Positions 1 through 9,479 of a DNA stretch of 27,143 bases are shown in pieces. Location of the stretch: positions 1-27,143 of the forward strand of contig CAYVWB010000060.1 of NCBI GenBank assembly GCA_964455395.1. The letters run 5' to 3'. This DNA comes from CAYVWB01 sp964455395 (GTDB taxonomy: Bacteria > Desulfobacterota > Desulfovibrionia > Desulfovibrionales > Desulfovibrionaceae). How positions within the stretch are numbered: the first letter of the stretch is position 1; each line of letters opens with the position of its first letter. The notes below the pieces were generated by a model. That model made no database searches. It saw only the letters and a list, made by a program, of their open reading frames with translations, and was not told the DNA's origin. Made by a program: the position numbers and the translations under genes.

Positions 1-123
1 ATCACCTACCTGCCGCCTGAGGTGCATACGGAGCTGAAGATCATGGCGGCGCGCCGGGGCACAACCATTCAGGAGCTGGGCGAGCGCGCGTTTGCGCTGT
101 TGTTCGAGGAACAGGGGGCGTAG
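1..123 (+). CDS. C-terminal end of a ribbon-helix-helix (CopG/antitoxin-like) protein, 5' end outside window
   Basis: Only the last 40 codons are present, ending in TAG at 121-123. The visible part starts ITYLPPEVHTELK, a short beta strand followed by a helix, then a turn (AARRGTT) and a second helix (IQELGERAFALLFEE). This is the beta-alpha-alpha pattern of ribbon-helix-helix DNA-binding proteins such as CopG/ParG-type repressors and many antitoxins. The next gene begins 3 bases after the stop, so the two are probably co-transcribed and translationally coupled. A repressor or antitoxin role for the neighbour is possible but rests only on this arrangement. The start codon is outside the window. 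Confidence 0.6.
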   Translation: MTYLPPEVHTELKIMAARRGTTIQELGERAFALLFEEQGA

Positions 124-126
124 GTC

Positions 127-776
127 GTGACCGAGTGGGCGCTTCAGGACCTGCTTGGCGTTGCATGGTGGACGCATGGACTCACTCTTGCAGGCGAGGC
201 CAATCTTCTTCTTGCGCGCGAGGTGATGCCCGCCACGTGGGAGATCAACAACAATAAAGGCTCATGGGCGCATCCTTCCATAGATTTCGTGTTCCTCGAC
301 TCCACAGGCGTGCTCACGTTGATGGAGATGAAGCGCCATGTGCGCTCACCACGCGACACATTGGAAGCGCTATGCCAAGTCTATTTCATGGCGGATGCAT
401 TCATCGCGTGCGGCTTTTGCGAATCGACTGTATATACGCTGCAAGACGCCGCGCAACAGGATGGCAGAGTCAGTCAAGACTATCAATCGCCACGTGAGCG
501 CGTACAACGATTCTTCAAACATCCCGAGAGCTCGCATGGAATGGAACGATTCGTTGTTGTGTCGCGCCCCTTGACTTCTCACCCCACTGGAAAACACAGA
601 CGCAACCATTCCGTGAGGGCGCCTTCGCCGCGATCAAACAGCATGTCGCGACGTATTCACTCAAGCGGTCCAAGCCGTTCCAACGTTTTCTCGCCATGGA
701 CGCGCTCCCCGCCGTCATTCCGGATTCACCCATGCCATTCACGGTACAGACGCCGCAGTCGCCGGGCCGTCTCTAA
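127..776 (+). pseudogene. PD-(D/E)xK nuclease-like protein, frameshifted
   Basis: The gene starts at GTG 127, directly after the RHH gene. The first ~143 residues read as a normal protein, with a PD-(D/E)xK-like core: an acidic strand (IDFVFLD), a hairpin, then LTLMEMKRH, matching D...ExK. I do not recognise the exact family. Around 555-561 the frame fails: the zero frame becomes Ser/Arg/Pro-rich, while the frame starting GTC at 561 reads VAPLDFSPHWKTQTQPFREG and on to SPGRL before TAA at 774-776. One lost base near 555-561 explains this. The product is either a pseudogene or carries a sequencing error. It could have been the partner of the RHH protein. A nuclease role is an inference from the motif only. 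Confidence 0.55.
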
Positions 777-888
777 AAGCCCATTCCGTTGAAGAATGAC
801 GTCCAGCCCAGCCTGATGATGACGAGCTCGCTTCACGAGGCTCCAAGTCGAAAAGCGTCCACTGAATCGAAGGAACTCCACTACCAGA

Positions 889-3800
889 CTAGATGCTGAC
901 TTCCCGCTGCGTTCTTTTCACGACAGCTTTTTCCATAATTATCTTTATATACCCCTCGTCTTCTTTTTGAAACAACACGTTGCGTTGCGTAAACGCCTCA
1001 CGCCCCTGACTCTGATCCCACCACTTCACTTTTTCTAGCGGTGTATTGGACACAATGAATGAGGAAAGGCGAACCTGGGGGTCGCCAAGCTGCTGCTCAA
1101 GCTCTTTCACCGTCTTGTGGAACTGAATTTTGGGGTCATTCAGGCCTTCCAGGCGCAGGATGCCTTTGGGGTCGATGAATGCAATGTGCTGCATGTCTGC
1201 ATGGACAAGCCAAAGGATGAAATCCGGGTAGAAATTGTTGGCCTCAAAGAAGCCGATTCCTCTGCCCTTGCTCTGGTTGCGCAAGAGGTAGAGTTCCTTT
1301 CCATCAGCGAAGAAGTCCTGGCTGCTCTCGTAAAACGAACGCAGGTCGTAGACGAAATCACGCTCGCCCTCGTTCAGGGGCACAGGCGATACTTTTATGA
1401 CGTCACTCTTGCAATGGACAAGGGGCTGGTAAAGGTGCTGTGCAAAGACGAGCGATTGGAATTTGCTGAAGGTCACGTCGTTGAGATTGCCGGCCAGGAT
1501 GTCTCCTCGAAGCTGTGTCAGCGTCTCGATGATGTCTTCGCGTGATCTCTCAATAGTTATCCGGTATTCTTTGATGAGGTTCGGATCGTCCTCGGTGAGC
1601 ACCCTTAGCTCCAGATGCGGACGTTCGAATTCATCTTTTTTGTGCTTGTAGTAGCGGTCGCAATACTTTTGCAGCAACGCCCGCGCAATTTCCTGCCAGC
1701 GATGCACGCGGCTGAACTTGTCACATTCAAGCTCTGCCTCAGGTATGAGCAGCGTGTACCATGAGTCATCGGCCAACAAGTCATGCAAGGCCTCGCGTGG
1801 CAGGTTCAGGTTGTGCCAGGAGCGCTCGTTCTTGAAGCCTACGAGGTCGAAGTACAGCGCGTCGAAGTCCAGGAAGGCCAGGTGCTCTTCCTTCAGCCGC
1901 CCCTCCTTTTTTTGGGCAATGTCGTTTGCGGTCCTGATGCCTTTGCTGACCTCCGCCTGCACTTTCGGATACCAGTCCAGAATCACAGGCCGCTTTTTCA
2001 AAAACTCCGTAGGTGCGCCAAGCGTGGGCCTTGGTCCGAGTCTCTTGAAGTCCACACCGTCCTTCAGTTTCGGGACTTTGAGTTGCCTGTTGCCCAAGTT
2101 TTTGACCACAGGCAGCAAGACGGTTTCCATGTCCTCATTGGTGGGGAGCCCTTCCTCTTCCAGGAACTCTTTGAACTGGTTCATGTAGTCCGCGCGCACG
2201 CCGAAAATGTTGAGGGTCTCGACGATCTCGATGTGCTCAGGGGGCGTGATTCCAACCAACTCGCGGCTGCGCTTGAGGCAGAAGTCCAGCCCCTTGAGGC
2301 GCACCCCCCTGCCAAAGAGCTGGATGATCTCCGAGCCTTCGCTGCGTCCTATGTTCATAAGCCCCATGGTGGCCACGCGCCAGCTGTTCCACCCCTCGGT
2401 GAACTTTTTGGAGCCGATGAGGATGCGGATGCTGGATTCCGGAGAATTGATCTCCTGGAAGAGGGAGCCGGAAAAGTCCCTGTCTTCGACAACCAGCTCC
2501 CCTTGCTGCTCGCACAGCTTGCAGAGCTTGGAAGCGTCGCCCACGTTGATGACGCCGAAGGGGTTTTCACTGGCTCCCAAGCGGAGCGCAATCTCGCCGT
2601 CAGCGCCCTTGAGGTTCTCGACATGGATGCTGCCGCCCCCGATCGCGCCTGGGGCGGCGTTGAACACCGTGGCCAGGATGTCCGCTTACAGCGCTGCAGC
2701 GTCCATGCGGCTTTTGATGACGTAGGTAAAGGCGTTATCGAAAATGTTCTGCCCTCGACCGTTCAGCAGGACTGGCGTCCCCTGGCGCAGCGTTTCCAAC
2801 CTGTTTGTGGCTTCTGCGCGATTGCGGGCGAAGTCTGCCAGGAAAAGCAGAATGTCCACCACATCAGAGACTTGCCGTCCTCTTTGGGTTCGCACTGCCG
2901 TGACCTTGCCGCCCACGAAAACCCAGAGAGGGGTGTGTAGCAGGAAGCGGGCAAAGTCTCCCTGCTTGTCCCTGTAGAGCTTGAGTTGCTGGTAGTACGC
3001 GAGCAGGCAGGCAGTCAGATACAACGTCCGGTGTTCCTCGTTCCTGTCGTCGGGGAGGTTGAGGATGCGGAAGTCCTTGCCGTAGCCGTCGCTGTAGAAG
3101 TATTTGTAAGAGTAGTCGAACAGGATGCACTTCAGATACGTCTGTGTCATCGCAGGCTTGTTGGCGGCCTTCACCGCCTGGCCGAAAGTGGCGGAATATT
3201 CGAATGAAAAGCCCTGCTCACAAAGGCGGTTGCGTTTGTCCATCCATTCGACGCCTCCCGCCCCCCTGTGCCCCTCGTCCACGAGCACGAGGTTCTTGCT
3301 CTCAAAGGAATCAACGGCGACGGTCTTTTCCTTGGCGTCTTCTCGCAGCTTGTGGATGTCGATGATCTCGATGCCGCCGTCCTTGTAGGCGCTGGCCTTG
3401 TCCTTGTCGAAAAGCTCGGCCTCCAGGCGTGAGAGGCGGAACTCTTCCAGGTGTTGCAGCGAGAGCCCCTCGTTTGGGGTGAGGAGGATGATCCGGTTAA
3501 AGTCGCGGCGCTTGCCAAAGAGTTGCAGGTAATGGCGGAACTGAAGGATGTTCACATGCATGAGCAAGGTCTTGCCCGAGCCCGTGGCCATCCAGAAGGC
3601 GAGCTTGTTCAAGCCTTCCAGTGTGTAGGATTGCACCTGGTCGCGCGTCTCTTTGTCTTGGTTGAAAGCCTCGACATGGGCGTTGAGGTCATCCAACAAA
3701 GCTTCAGGGGAACGGAAGTAACGCTCCAGATAGATTTCCGTGAACAGAAGGGCAAGGTACTGGAAGTACTTCAGATAGAGCGTGTTGCCATGTACGTTGC

Positions 3801-4077
3801 GCGGCTCGGTGATCTGCTTCCAGTAACGCACGATGTTCTGATCATAGACAAGGAGGTCATCGCGCGTGAGCGGGGAGGCCTCGGGCAGACGCGCAGCGAG
3901 CACATGATGGAAGTGCGTGACGTTCTCGGCGTCGAATCCAATGAGGCTGTCGTCCTTGAGCCAGCCAGCGATGGATGTGAATGACGTCTCACCAAACAGC
4001 GAGAGCTGCCACTGATTCAGGACAAGGCGCTTGTCAAAGCGCAGGGGCGGGGATGCGTTCCTACGGACTCTTGGCAT
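889..4077 (-). pseudogene. res: Type III-like restriction enzyme Res (DEAD/DEAH helicase plus nuclease), interrupted by in-frame UAA
   Basis: The reading frame is 1,063 codons long and is broken only by TAA at 2686-2688 (codon 464). Before the stop lie Walker A (ATGSGKT, residues ~164-170), the DEGH box (~267-270) and a motif III SAT. After it, in the same frame, come helicase motifs V/VI (SKKFTEGWNSWR ... QLFGRGVRLKG, ~555-595) and a C-terminal PD-(D/E)xK nuclease signature (YPDFILW ... FIDPKG, ~950-971). This is the layout of type III restriction subunits, which translocate on DNA and cleave it with Mod. The context LYADILATVF would be restored by a Tyr codon in place of TAA. I chose ATG 4077 over TTG 4095, but neither has a clear Shine-Dalgarno. 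The last gene of the minus-strand module, it lies 160 bp after fic. Restart after the stop is unlikely, since no ribosome-binding site is seen. Confidence 0.8.
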
Positions 4078-4146
4078 AATTATATATGATGTCAATATGT
4101 TATTGCGAACTTTTTGTCACGAGCCTCGCTCGGGTGCGATGCCGTA

Positions 4147-4192
4147 TTGATTCGAGCAAAATAGTGGCAAGCTCTCTTGTTTCGAGCAATAT
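4147..4192. repeat. Pair of 16-bp direct repeats spaced exactly 30 bp apart, candidate operator upstream of res
   Basis: In the fic-res gap, TTGATTCGAGCAAAAT (4147-4162) and TTGTTTCGAGCAATAT (4177-4192) match at 14 of 16 positions, with a 30-bp period (about three helical turns). Related short motifs TTGCGAA occur on both sides, near 4112 and 4221. The spacing puts both copies on one face of the helix, as expected for a repressor site controlling res. No regulator is identified. Confidence 0.4.
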
Positions 4193-4237
4193 GCCCTCTC
4201 ACTATAAGCAAGGTTGCTTGTTGCGAATGCGCTTGCA

Positions 4238-5350
4238 TCAAAAAGCCTCATACCCTTCGGCTACATTCAACAGGGCTGAAAACGCCAACGTTGCCGGGCG
4301 GCGGCCGCTCCCAGGGAGAACAGTGCGCAGCACGTTGGAGTCTTTGAGAGTTTTGAGCATTGCTCGCGCAGTAGGTTCAGGGACATCCGAGTGTTTCACG
4401 AAGTCAGAAGTGTTGAAGATGGGAACCCTGAACAAAATGTCCACTGCGGCCAGGGTGTGCTGCGAGTGCGTCAGGTCGGTAACCGTGCGTTGGGTCTCCT
4501 GGTAGAGCTTGAGAATCTGGTGCGCCTTGTCCTGGTTCTCTTGCGCCTGCTCGATCACCGCCTTGAGGAAGAACTCGCTCCACCCTGTCCAGTCGTTGTC
4601 GTGCGACACCGCCAGCAGCTTTTCGTAGTAGATGTCCCTGTTTCGCTCCAGGTACGCGCTGAGGTAGAACACCGGCTGGGGCAGCAGCCCCACAACATGG
4701 AGAAACAAGGGCACAAGCATGCGCCCGAGCCGGCCATTGCCGTCAAGAAAGGGGTGCAAGGCCTCGAATTCGGCATGGAGCAAGGCGAGCTGGATGAGCC
4801 GGTCGTCGTGCTCGGCATGAATGAAACGCTCCCAAGTGCTCATGCCTTCGGGGAGCTTGTCGGCGGAGATGGGGACGAACTTCGCGTCTTCGATCTCACA
4901 GCCAGGGGGGCCGTTCCAGTTGGGCGTGACGCGAAATTCGCCAGGCATCTTGTTGCGCCCGCGCACGCCATCCAGCAGCACGCGGTGCGCTTCCTTGACA
5001 ATGCGCAGGCAAAGCGGAAGCTCTTGGAGCAGCTCCAGAGCTCTCACCATTGCTTTTCGATAGTTGATGATCTCCTGGATGTCGTCGCGTTTGGACTCCG
5101 ACACATTGCGCGCCCCCGCTTCGTACTCCAGGACCTCAACCAGGGTGGCCTGTGTGCCCTCAATGCGACTGGACAGGACGGCTTCCTGGGCGGTCAGCGG
5201 GGTCAGCAGCACGTGCGGGTTGGGAATGGCCTGCAGCAGACCGTCGAACTTCGCAATGGCGGCATTGGCCGGCCCCAGAAGGGGCACAAGTCGTCGCCAC
5301 TGCAGCTCGGAGGGCGGAAACGCGCCGTAATGGTACGCAACAGCCGACAT
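4238..5350 (-). CDS. Fic family protein (class II, with N-terminal inhibitory motif)
   Basis: A 370-residue protein, apparently intact. Fic proteins usually transfer AMP (or another nucleotide moiety) from ATP to a target protein. The catalytic loop HPFLDGNGRLGR (residues ~199-210) matches the HPFx(D/E)GNGRxxR consensus, with the His needed for transfer. An N-terminal SSRIEGT (~60-66) matches the (S/T)xxxE(G/N) inhibitory motif, placing it in the self-inhibited class II. The C-terminal ~80 residues look like a winged helix (ARAMLKTLKDSNVLR). The start codon ATG overlaps the mod stop as TGATG, so translation is coupled; GTG at 5353 is an alternative. Fic genes are often found inside restriction-modification loci between mod and res, and here the gene is intact while both partners are broken. 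Its target is unknown. Confidence 0.9.
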   Translation of the reverse strand: MSAVAYHYGAFPPSELQWRRLVPLLGPANAAIAKFDGLLQAIPNPHVLLTPLTAQEAVLSSRIEGTQATLVEVLEYEAGARNVSESKRDDIQEIINYRKAMVRALELLQELPLCLRIVKEAHRVLLDGVRGRNKMPGEFRVTPNWNGPPGCEIEDAKFVPISADKLPEGMSTWERFIHAEHDDRLIQLALLHAEFEALHPFLDGNGRLGRMLVPLFLHVVGLLPQPVFYLSAYLERNRDIYYEKLLAVSHDNDWTGWSEFFLKAVIEQAQENQDKAHQILKLYQETQRTVTDLTHSQHTLAAVDILFRVPIFNTSDFVKHSDVPEPTARAMLKTLKDSNVLRTVLPGSGRRPATLAFSALLNVAEGYEAF

Positions 5351-7469
5351 CACACGTCCTCCACATCGAACATCAAGCGCTTGAAGTCCTCCTCGATGAG
5401 GCGCACCTTCCAGGTCTGGTCCTCACGGCGCAGGTTCTCCAGGTTGTTGTCGCCGTTGACGTAGATGATGTCGAATTCCTGGTCGCGGGTGTTGTAGTTC
5501 TGCCGGCGGAAGAATTCGTCCAGGTCGGCGTTGCTCTGCTCATTGGTGTTGCGCCAGAGGATGAGCACGCGCTCCCCTGTGGGGGCGGCGCCGGTGACCA
5601 CCTGGAAGCCGCGGATGAAGTCCATGGTCTTCACGCTGAGGCCGATAAGGTAGTTGAAGGTTTCCACCAGGTCCACATGCATGGCGCGGGCAGCGCCGGC
5701 GCCGCCCCCGGCGCTGCCCCCGGCGCTGGCAGTCGCGATGCGCATCTGGTAGGCGAAGGGGTCCTGGAAGGCGTCGATGTTCAGCAGCGACGCGCTGCCC
5801 TCGCTCTCCACGTCCAGCATGTAGCCCAGCATGTAGTCCTCGCGGAACTGGGGCTGGGCCATGTCCAGCAGGGTCTGCTGCTGCTGTGAGCGCGAGAGCT
5901 GCAGGTTGTTCTGCGCGTCCTCGTAGGATTCCAGGCGCATGTACTTGAACATGTGGCTGGAGCCCTGGCGCGAGACCGGCTTGCCGTCACGCCAGGAGTC
6001 GGAGTAGACGACCTTCTGGATGCGGGGCTTGAGCACGGTGTCGAAGTACTCGCCCACCTCCACGAGGATGTACTTGCGCGAACCGCCGTCTTCGCGGTTG
6101 AGGTTGATCACGGCGTGGGCGGTGGTGCCGGAGCCGGCGAAGTAGTCGAGGATGGTCTCTGAGGGGTTGGCCTTGAGGAAATCCACGGTCAACGGCTCGG
6201 AGTAGACAGGGGCGCTCTCGCCCCCGAGCGTGTGTTGCTGCCCGGCCTGCACCTCTTGGGCTGTGATTTCGTCGATGGCGAAGAGCCGCATCCACTCCCG
6301 GCGCTGGGCGTCGTTTTCACAGATGGCGGGGTAGAGGTCCTCGGGCACGCGGTCCAGGGTGACGCACCAGTTGGTCTCCACCACGAACTTCTTCTTGAGC
6401 CAGAGCTTCTTCTGGAAGTTCTCCATCTGCTCCAGAAAGCGGATGATCTTGTGCGCGATGCGGCGCAGGGCGCGGACTTTGGCCAGGTACTGCTCCACGC
6501 GGGGGGCGCTGTCGCTCTCGATGTCGTCCAGGTGCATGATCTCGTTCTTGATGAAGAAATCCAGCTCGCGGCGCAGGAACCCGCCCAGGTCCTTGTGGAT
6601 GAAGTAGTCGAAGCTGTTCTTGGCCGTGTAGTCCGTGAGGTGCTTTTCCAGCAGGGTGCGGTTGGGGTTGGCCTCCGTGCCCCTGTTCTGGTTGAGTCCG
6701 CCGATCCAGGCGCGCAGGTCCGGGTCATTGAGCAGGCGCTGGGCGGCGGCGGCGTTCAAGTCGGCCTGCTTGCGCTTCTGCTCGTCGGGGCGGTATTCGA
6801 AGCGCAGGACGAGCGCCGCCTCGCCGGCGTCTTGGCGCTCCAGCCAGGGCGTCTCCTCGCAGAGCATGAAGCGACGCTCCCCGCCTTGTTGGGCGCGGTT
6901 GTTGTCGCGTTCGGTGTCGGCGTCCACCAGCTTGAACTGCACGCGTCGCCCGTCCGGGAGCGTGAAAAGATAGTCGCGGAAGTTCTCGCTGGACTTGATG
7001 TAGTACTGGTCCGCGTTGGCCCAGTGCAGCTGACCTCCTCGCCCTCGTAGGGGATGGCGTAGACGCCTTCCTTGTAGCGGCGCAGTGAGAGGAAATCGCC
7101 GTCTTTGTAGTAGCGGCGGAAGAAGTTGTAGAGGTGGGAGTAGACTTCGTCTTCCAGGGCGGGGATGTCGACCATGGCGGCGAGTTCGTCTCGCAGCTCC
7201 CGTACCTTGGGGCTCTGCTCCGGGTCCATGCCAAGACTTTCAGCCGCCTTCAGCGCCTCGGCGAGTTCCTTCTCCTTCTCCACCTTTTCCGATGATTCAT
7301 ACGCCGCAAAGGCCTCGCGCACCTGTGGCAGGAGTTCGTGCTCCAGAAAACGCGACACCTCTTCGCGCTTCTGGTTCATGATGCGATAGATGCCGAAATC
7401 CAGGTCCGCGCGATCCATTTGGAAGAGTTCGGACAGCAGCGTGGTGAGTTTCTTGAAGTTTGGGGTCAT
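5350..7469 (-). pseudogene. mod: Type III-like site-specific adenine DNA methyltransferase (Mod), frameshifted and internally deleted
   Basis: Translation starts at ATG 7469 (MTPNFKKLTTLLSEL) and holds frame for ~146 residues to about 7032. There one base is missing: the zero frame becomes Ser/Thr/Arg-rich, while the next frame reads QLHWANADQYY and runs to the stop at 5350-5352. The composite is ~706 residues, shorter than the ~1,000 I recall for this family. Methyltransferase motif I is present (LDYFAGSGTT, coded around 6120-6155), but no DPPY-type motif IV occurs anywhere. At 6163-6177 the text passes straight from PLTVDFLKANP to SETILDYFAGSG. In intact relatives LKANP is followed by FLVLDT and then the DPPY region, so the catalytic segment seems to have been deleted in frame. 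The product cannot methylate. It lies 43 bp after the Mrr-like gene and overlaps fic. Confidence 0.8.
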
Positions 7470-7512
7470 GGCTACCTAGAGTATTTGTTCATGCTGAGTC
7501 TGGTCTATCAAA

Positions 7513-8565
7513 TCAACTAACAGGTTGCTTCTGTTCGTCAGGGACAAGTGTCCATATTCTTTTTAAAGGAAGCTCAGCTTGAATAACATCTGAGAGTTGG
7601 TCGTAGTGCTCCATTAACGATTGAATCAGCTTGTCTGCATCCCAAAGACGCAACTCAAAAAATTGTTGCCTCACTTCCTTGTATACGGAATCCTTGAACC
7701 CACCCCAGGAAACGAAAAGTCCTTGTTGTGCTTGAAAACTTCCAAGTACGCCCTTGAGGGCACGAACATCATGCAAGTCTACTGGATATGGGCTGGATTT
7801 CACTTGGACACACAGGCGAGGATGGTCAAATCCCATGCTGCCCTTGCCGGCGATTATGTCTACTCCTCCGTCTGGCCCAGGGGGAGATACATAAGTGTAA
7901 TACCCTTGTGCCTTCAAAACTGCAGCAACAAGGCGAGTAAGTTCATGGCCAGCGAATTTTGCACCAATATACTTCCGTATGAGGTCAAGCGAGTATTGCT
8001 CAAGATCAGCAAGATATTCATCTGCACTTGCGTTTTCATCGCTATTTATTTCGATTTTCTCCGGACGAATTTCTAAGTATGGATCCTTGTCTTGGTCTAA
8101 GATCGCCTTAATTCGATCATCAGCATTATTGCGTTGAATTTGGCAGACAGTCATGAACGCACCAAGAGAATACAGCAAGTCTTGCCCAAAAACATCTCTA
8201 GGTACATTGCTTTTGATCCAGTTCACTTTCCTATAGTGCTTTGTCCCTGAAACACCATTTTTGTCATACACATACGGACCAGAAATCTTTCCTAGGGCCA
8301 CTCCAGATCGTGACTTAAGAGGGATAACTGCAATATCCTCTTTTTGCATTCTTTCTTTAAAAGCCCATAGCTGACCAAGTGTATTTGATATATAAGCTTT
8401 AGAGGCCGTAGGGTAGGATTCTTCTAGCAATCCCCTCATAGACTCTTTTGTTTTAACATTTGAAAGATTAGGTATGTCGTCCCATCCAATTGACACAATG
8501 CCATTTTCAAGATTGTATTCTTCTCGCTCTCCCTGACTCCCAGCTCTTACCATCCACACAGCCAT
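7513..8565 (-). CDS. Mrr-like restriction endonuclease with N-terminal recognition-type domain
   Basis: A 350-residue intact protein. The C-terminal half is an Mrr_cat/PD-(D/E)xK nuclease: E208 in HELTRLVAAVL, GPDGGVDIIAGKG with the catalytic D (~236) and CVQVKS giving QxK (~254-256). The N-terminal ~140 residues (MAVWMVRAGSQGEREE ... SIGWDD ... GKISGPYVY) resemble the sensing domain found in many restriction-system proteins of this class, but I cannot name it securely. Mrr-type enzymes cut modified or foreign DNA. The start at ATG 8565 has AGGAG ~7 bases upstream. The gene follows the helicase tail by 26 bp and precedes mod by 43 bp, in the same direction. Its DNA is strikingly AT-rich compared with everything around it, which suggests separate and probably recent acquisition. 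Confidence 0.85.
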   Translation of the reverse strand: MAVWMVRAGSQGEREEYNLENGIVSIGWDDIPNLSNVKTKESMRGLLEESYPTASKAYISNTLGQLWAFKERMQKEDIAVIPLKSRSGVALGKISGPYVYDKNGVSGTKHYRKVNWIKSNVPRDVFGQDLLYSLGAFMTVCQIQRNNADDRIKAILDQDKDPYLEIRPEKIEINSDENASADEYLADLEQYSLDLIRKYIGAKFAGHELTRLVAAVLKAQGYYTYVSPPGPDGGVDIIAGKGSMGFDHPRLCVQVKSSPYPVDLHDVRALKGVLGSFQAQQGLFVSWGGFKDSVYKEVRQQFFELRLWDADKLIQSLMEHYDQLSDVIQAELPLKRIWTLVPDEQKQPVS

Positions 8566-8591
8566 TGCATTGCTCCTGTGAAGTTGTTTGA

Positions 8592-9479
8592 TTACTTTAC
8601 AATCAAGGCAACCATGAAAAAATCTGTTGTTTCTGCAGTTTGCCCCATCCTCTTCTCCAGCCCCTCAATTAGTGCATCACGCTTCTCGATAATCTCATCT
8701 TCAACATCAAAGATTTTCTGCCGCTGGCGACGTTGCTTGCGTTGCAGCTCCTGCACCTGTTTCTGCACGTCGTGCTGCTCTTCGGTTGTGGTTGTCTGGC
8801 GCGCCCGGCGGTTCAGGAGTTTGATCTGGCTCTTGGTGTCCTGCAGCTCGCGCTCGGCGGATTGCACCATGTCGTCTGCCCATTTGTCCAGCTTTTCCGC
8901 TCCTCCTGGTAGAAGCGGTTGTTCATCTCAAGGGACTTGCTGCAAGTGGCTGCGGCGTGGCGCTCGGCGTCCGCCTGGAGTCGCTTTCGCACGTCATCGG
9001 GGAATGAACCCAGGGGGAGCGAATCCAGCTTCTCTACGCTGCCATGGAGCTGGAATAGCTTTTCGCAAGTTTCCTGGTCCAGAGACTCGCCGTCTTCCGT
9101 GAAGCCCGAAAACAGCAGATACTCCTCCATCTGAAACGACTCGATGCGGAGTTTCTGCAGAGTCAACCAGCCACGCTTGCCCTGCAGGGCTTCAAGCAGG
9201 GAAATGCGGGTGGGGTGCGCGCTGTAGTGAAAGGTTACCCTCGCTGCCGGGGCTTCACAGTCCTTGCCGGCCTGCAACACATGCTCGCCAAGGGGGTGAG
9301 AGAGGCGGTAGAGGTAATCGCCTGAAATGTTTTCCCGGTTTTTGGAAACGAGGTGATAACGCCCCTCTCGGCAGTGCTCACACACTGGGGTGAGCAGGTC
9401 GAAGATATAGTCCTCTTCATTGAAGCGTGCGGAGCCATCCAGAATGAATTCAGACCCCTGCAAAATGGGGGGATTACCC
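8592..9479 (-). pseudogene. C-terminal fragment of a large SNF2-type helicase, truncated and frameshifted
   Basis: The fragment begins near ILQGSEFILDGSARFNEEDY, continues through CEHCREGRYHLVSKN, and ends with a long charged coiled coil (KSQIKLLNRRARQ ... RKQRRQRQKIFDVEDEI). I recognise this as the C-terminal region of large SNF2/HepA-like helicases found in defence islands. The ATPase and helicase domains are absent. The 5' side is fused directly to a transposase remnant. A second lesion lies at about 8898-8899: a base is missing between FYQEE and EKLDKWADD, so the tail is in another frame. It is the first gene of the minus-strand module and lies 26 bp before the Mrr gene. The fragment is non-functional. 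Assignment to one named defence system is not possible from the tail alone. Confidence 0.7.

Noticed and set aside
777..888. Continuation of the nuclease-like gene past TAA 774-776
   Set aside because: The frame stays open for ~39 codons (KPIPLKNDVQPSLMM onward), but without family support it cannot be told apart from chance.
2686..2688. UAA in res as a recoded codon
   Set aside because: Selenocysteine uses UGA and pyrrolysine uses UAG; UAA recoding is not known in such bacteria, and no slippery or readthrough signal is visible. A nonsense mutation is simpler.
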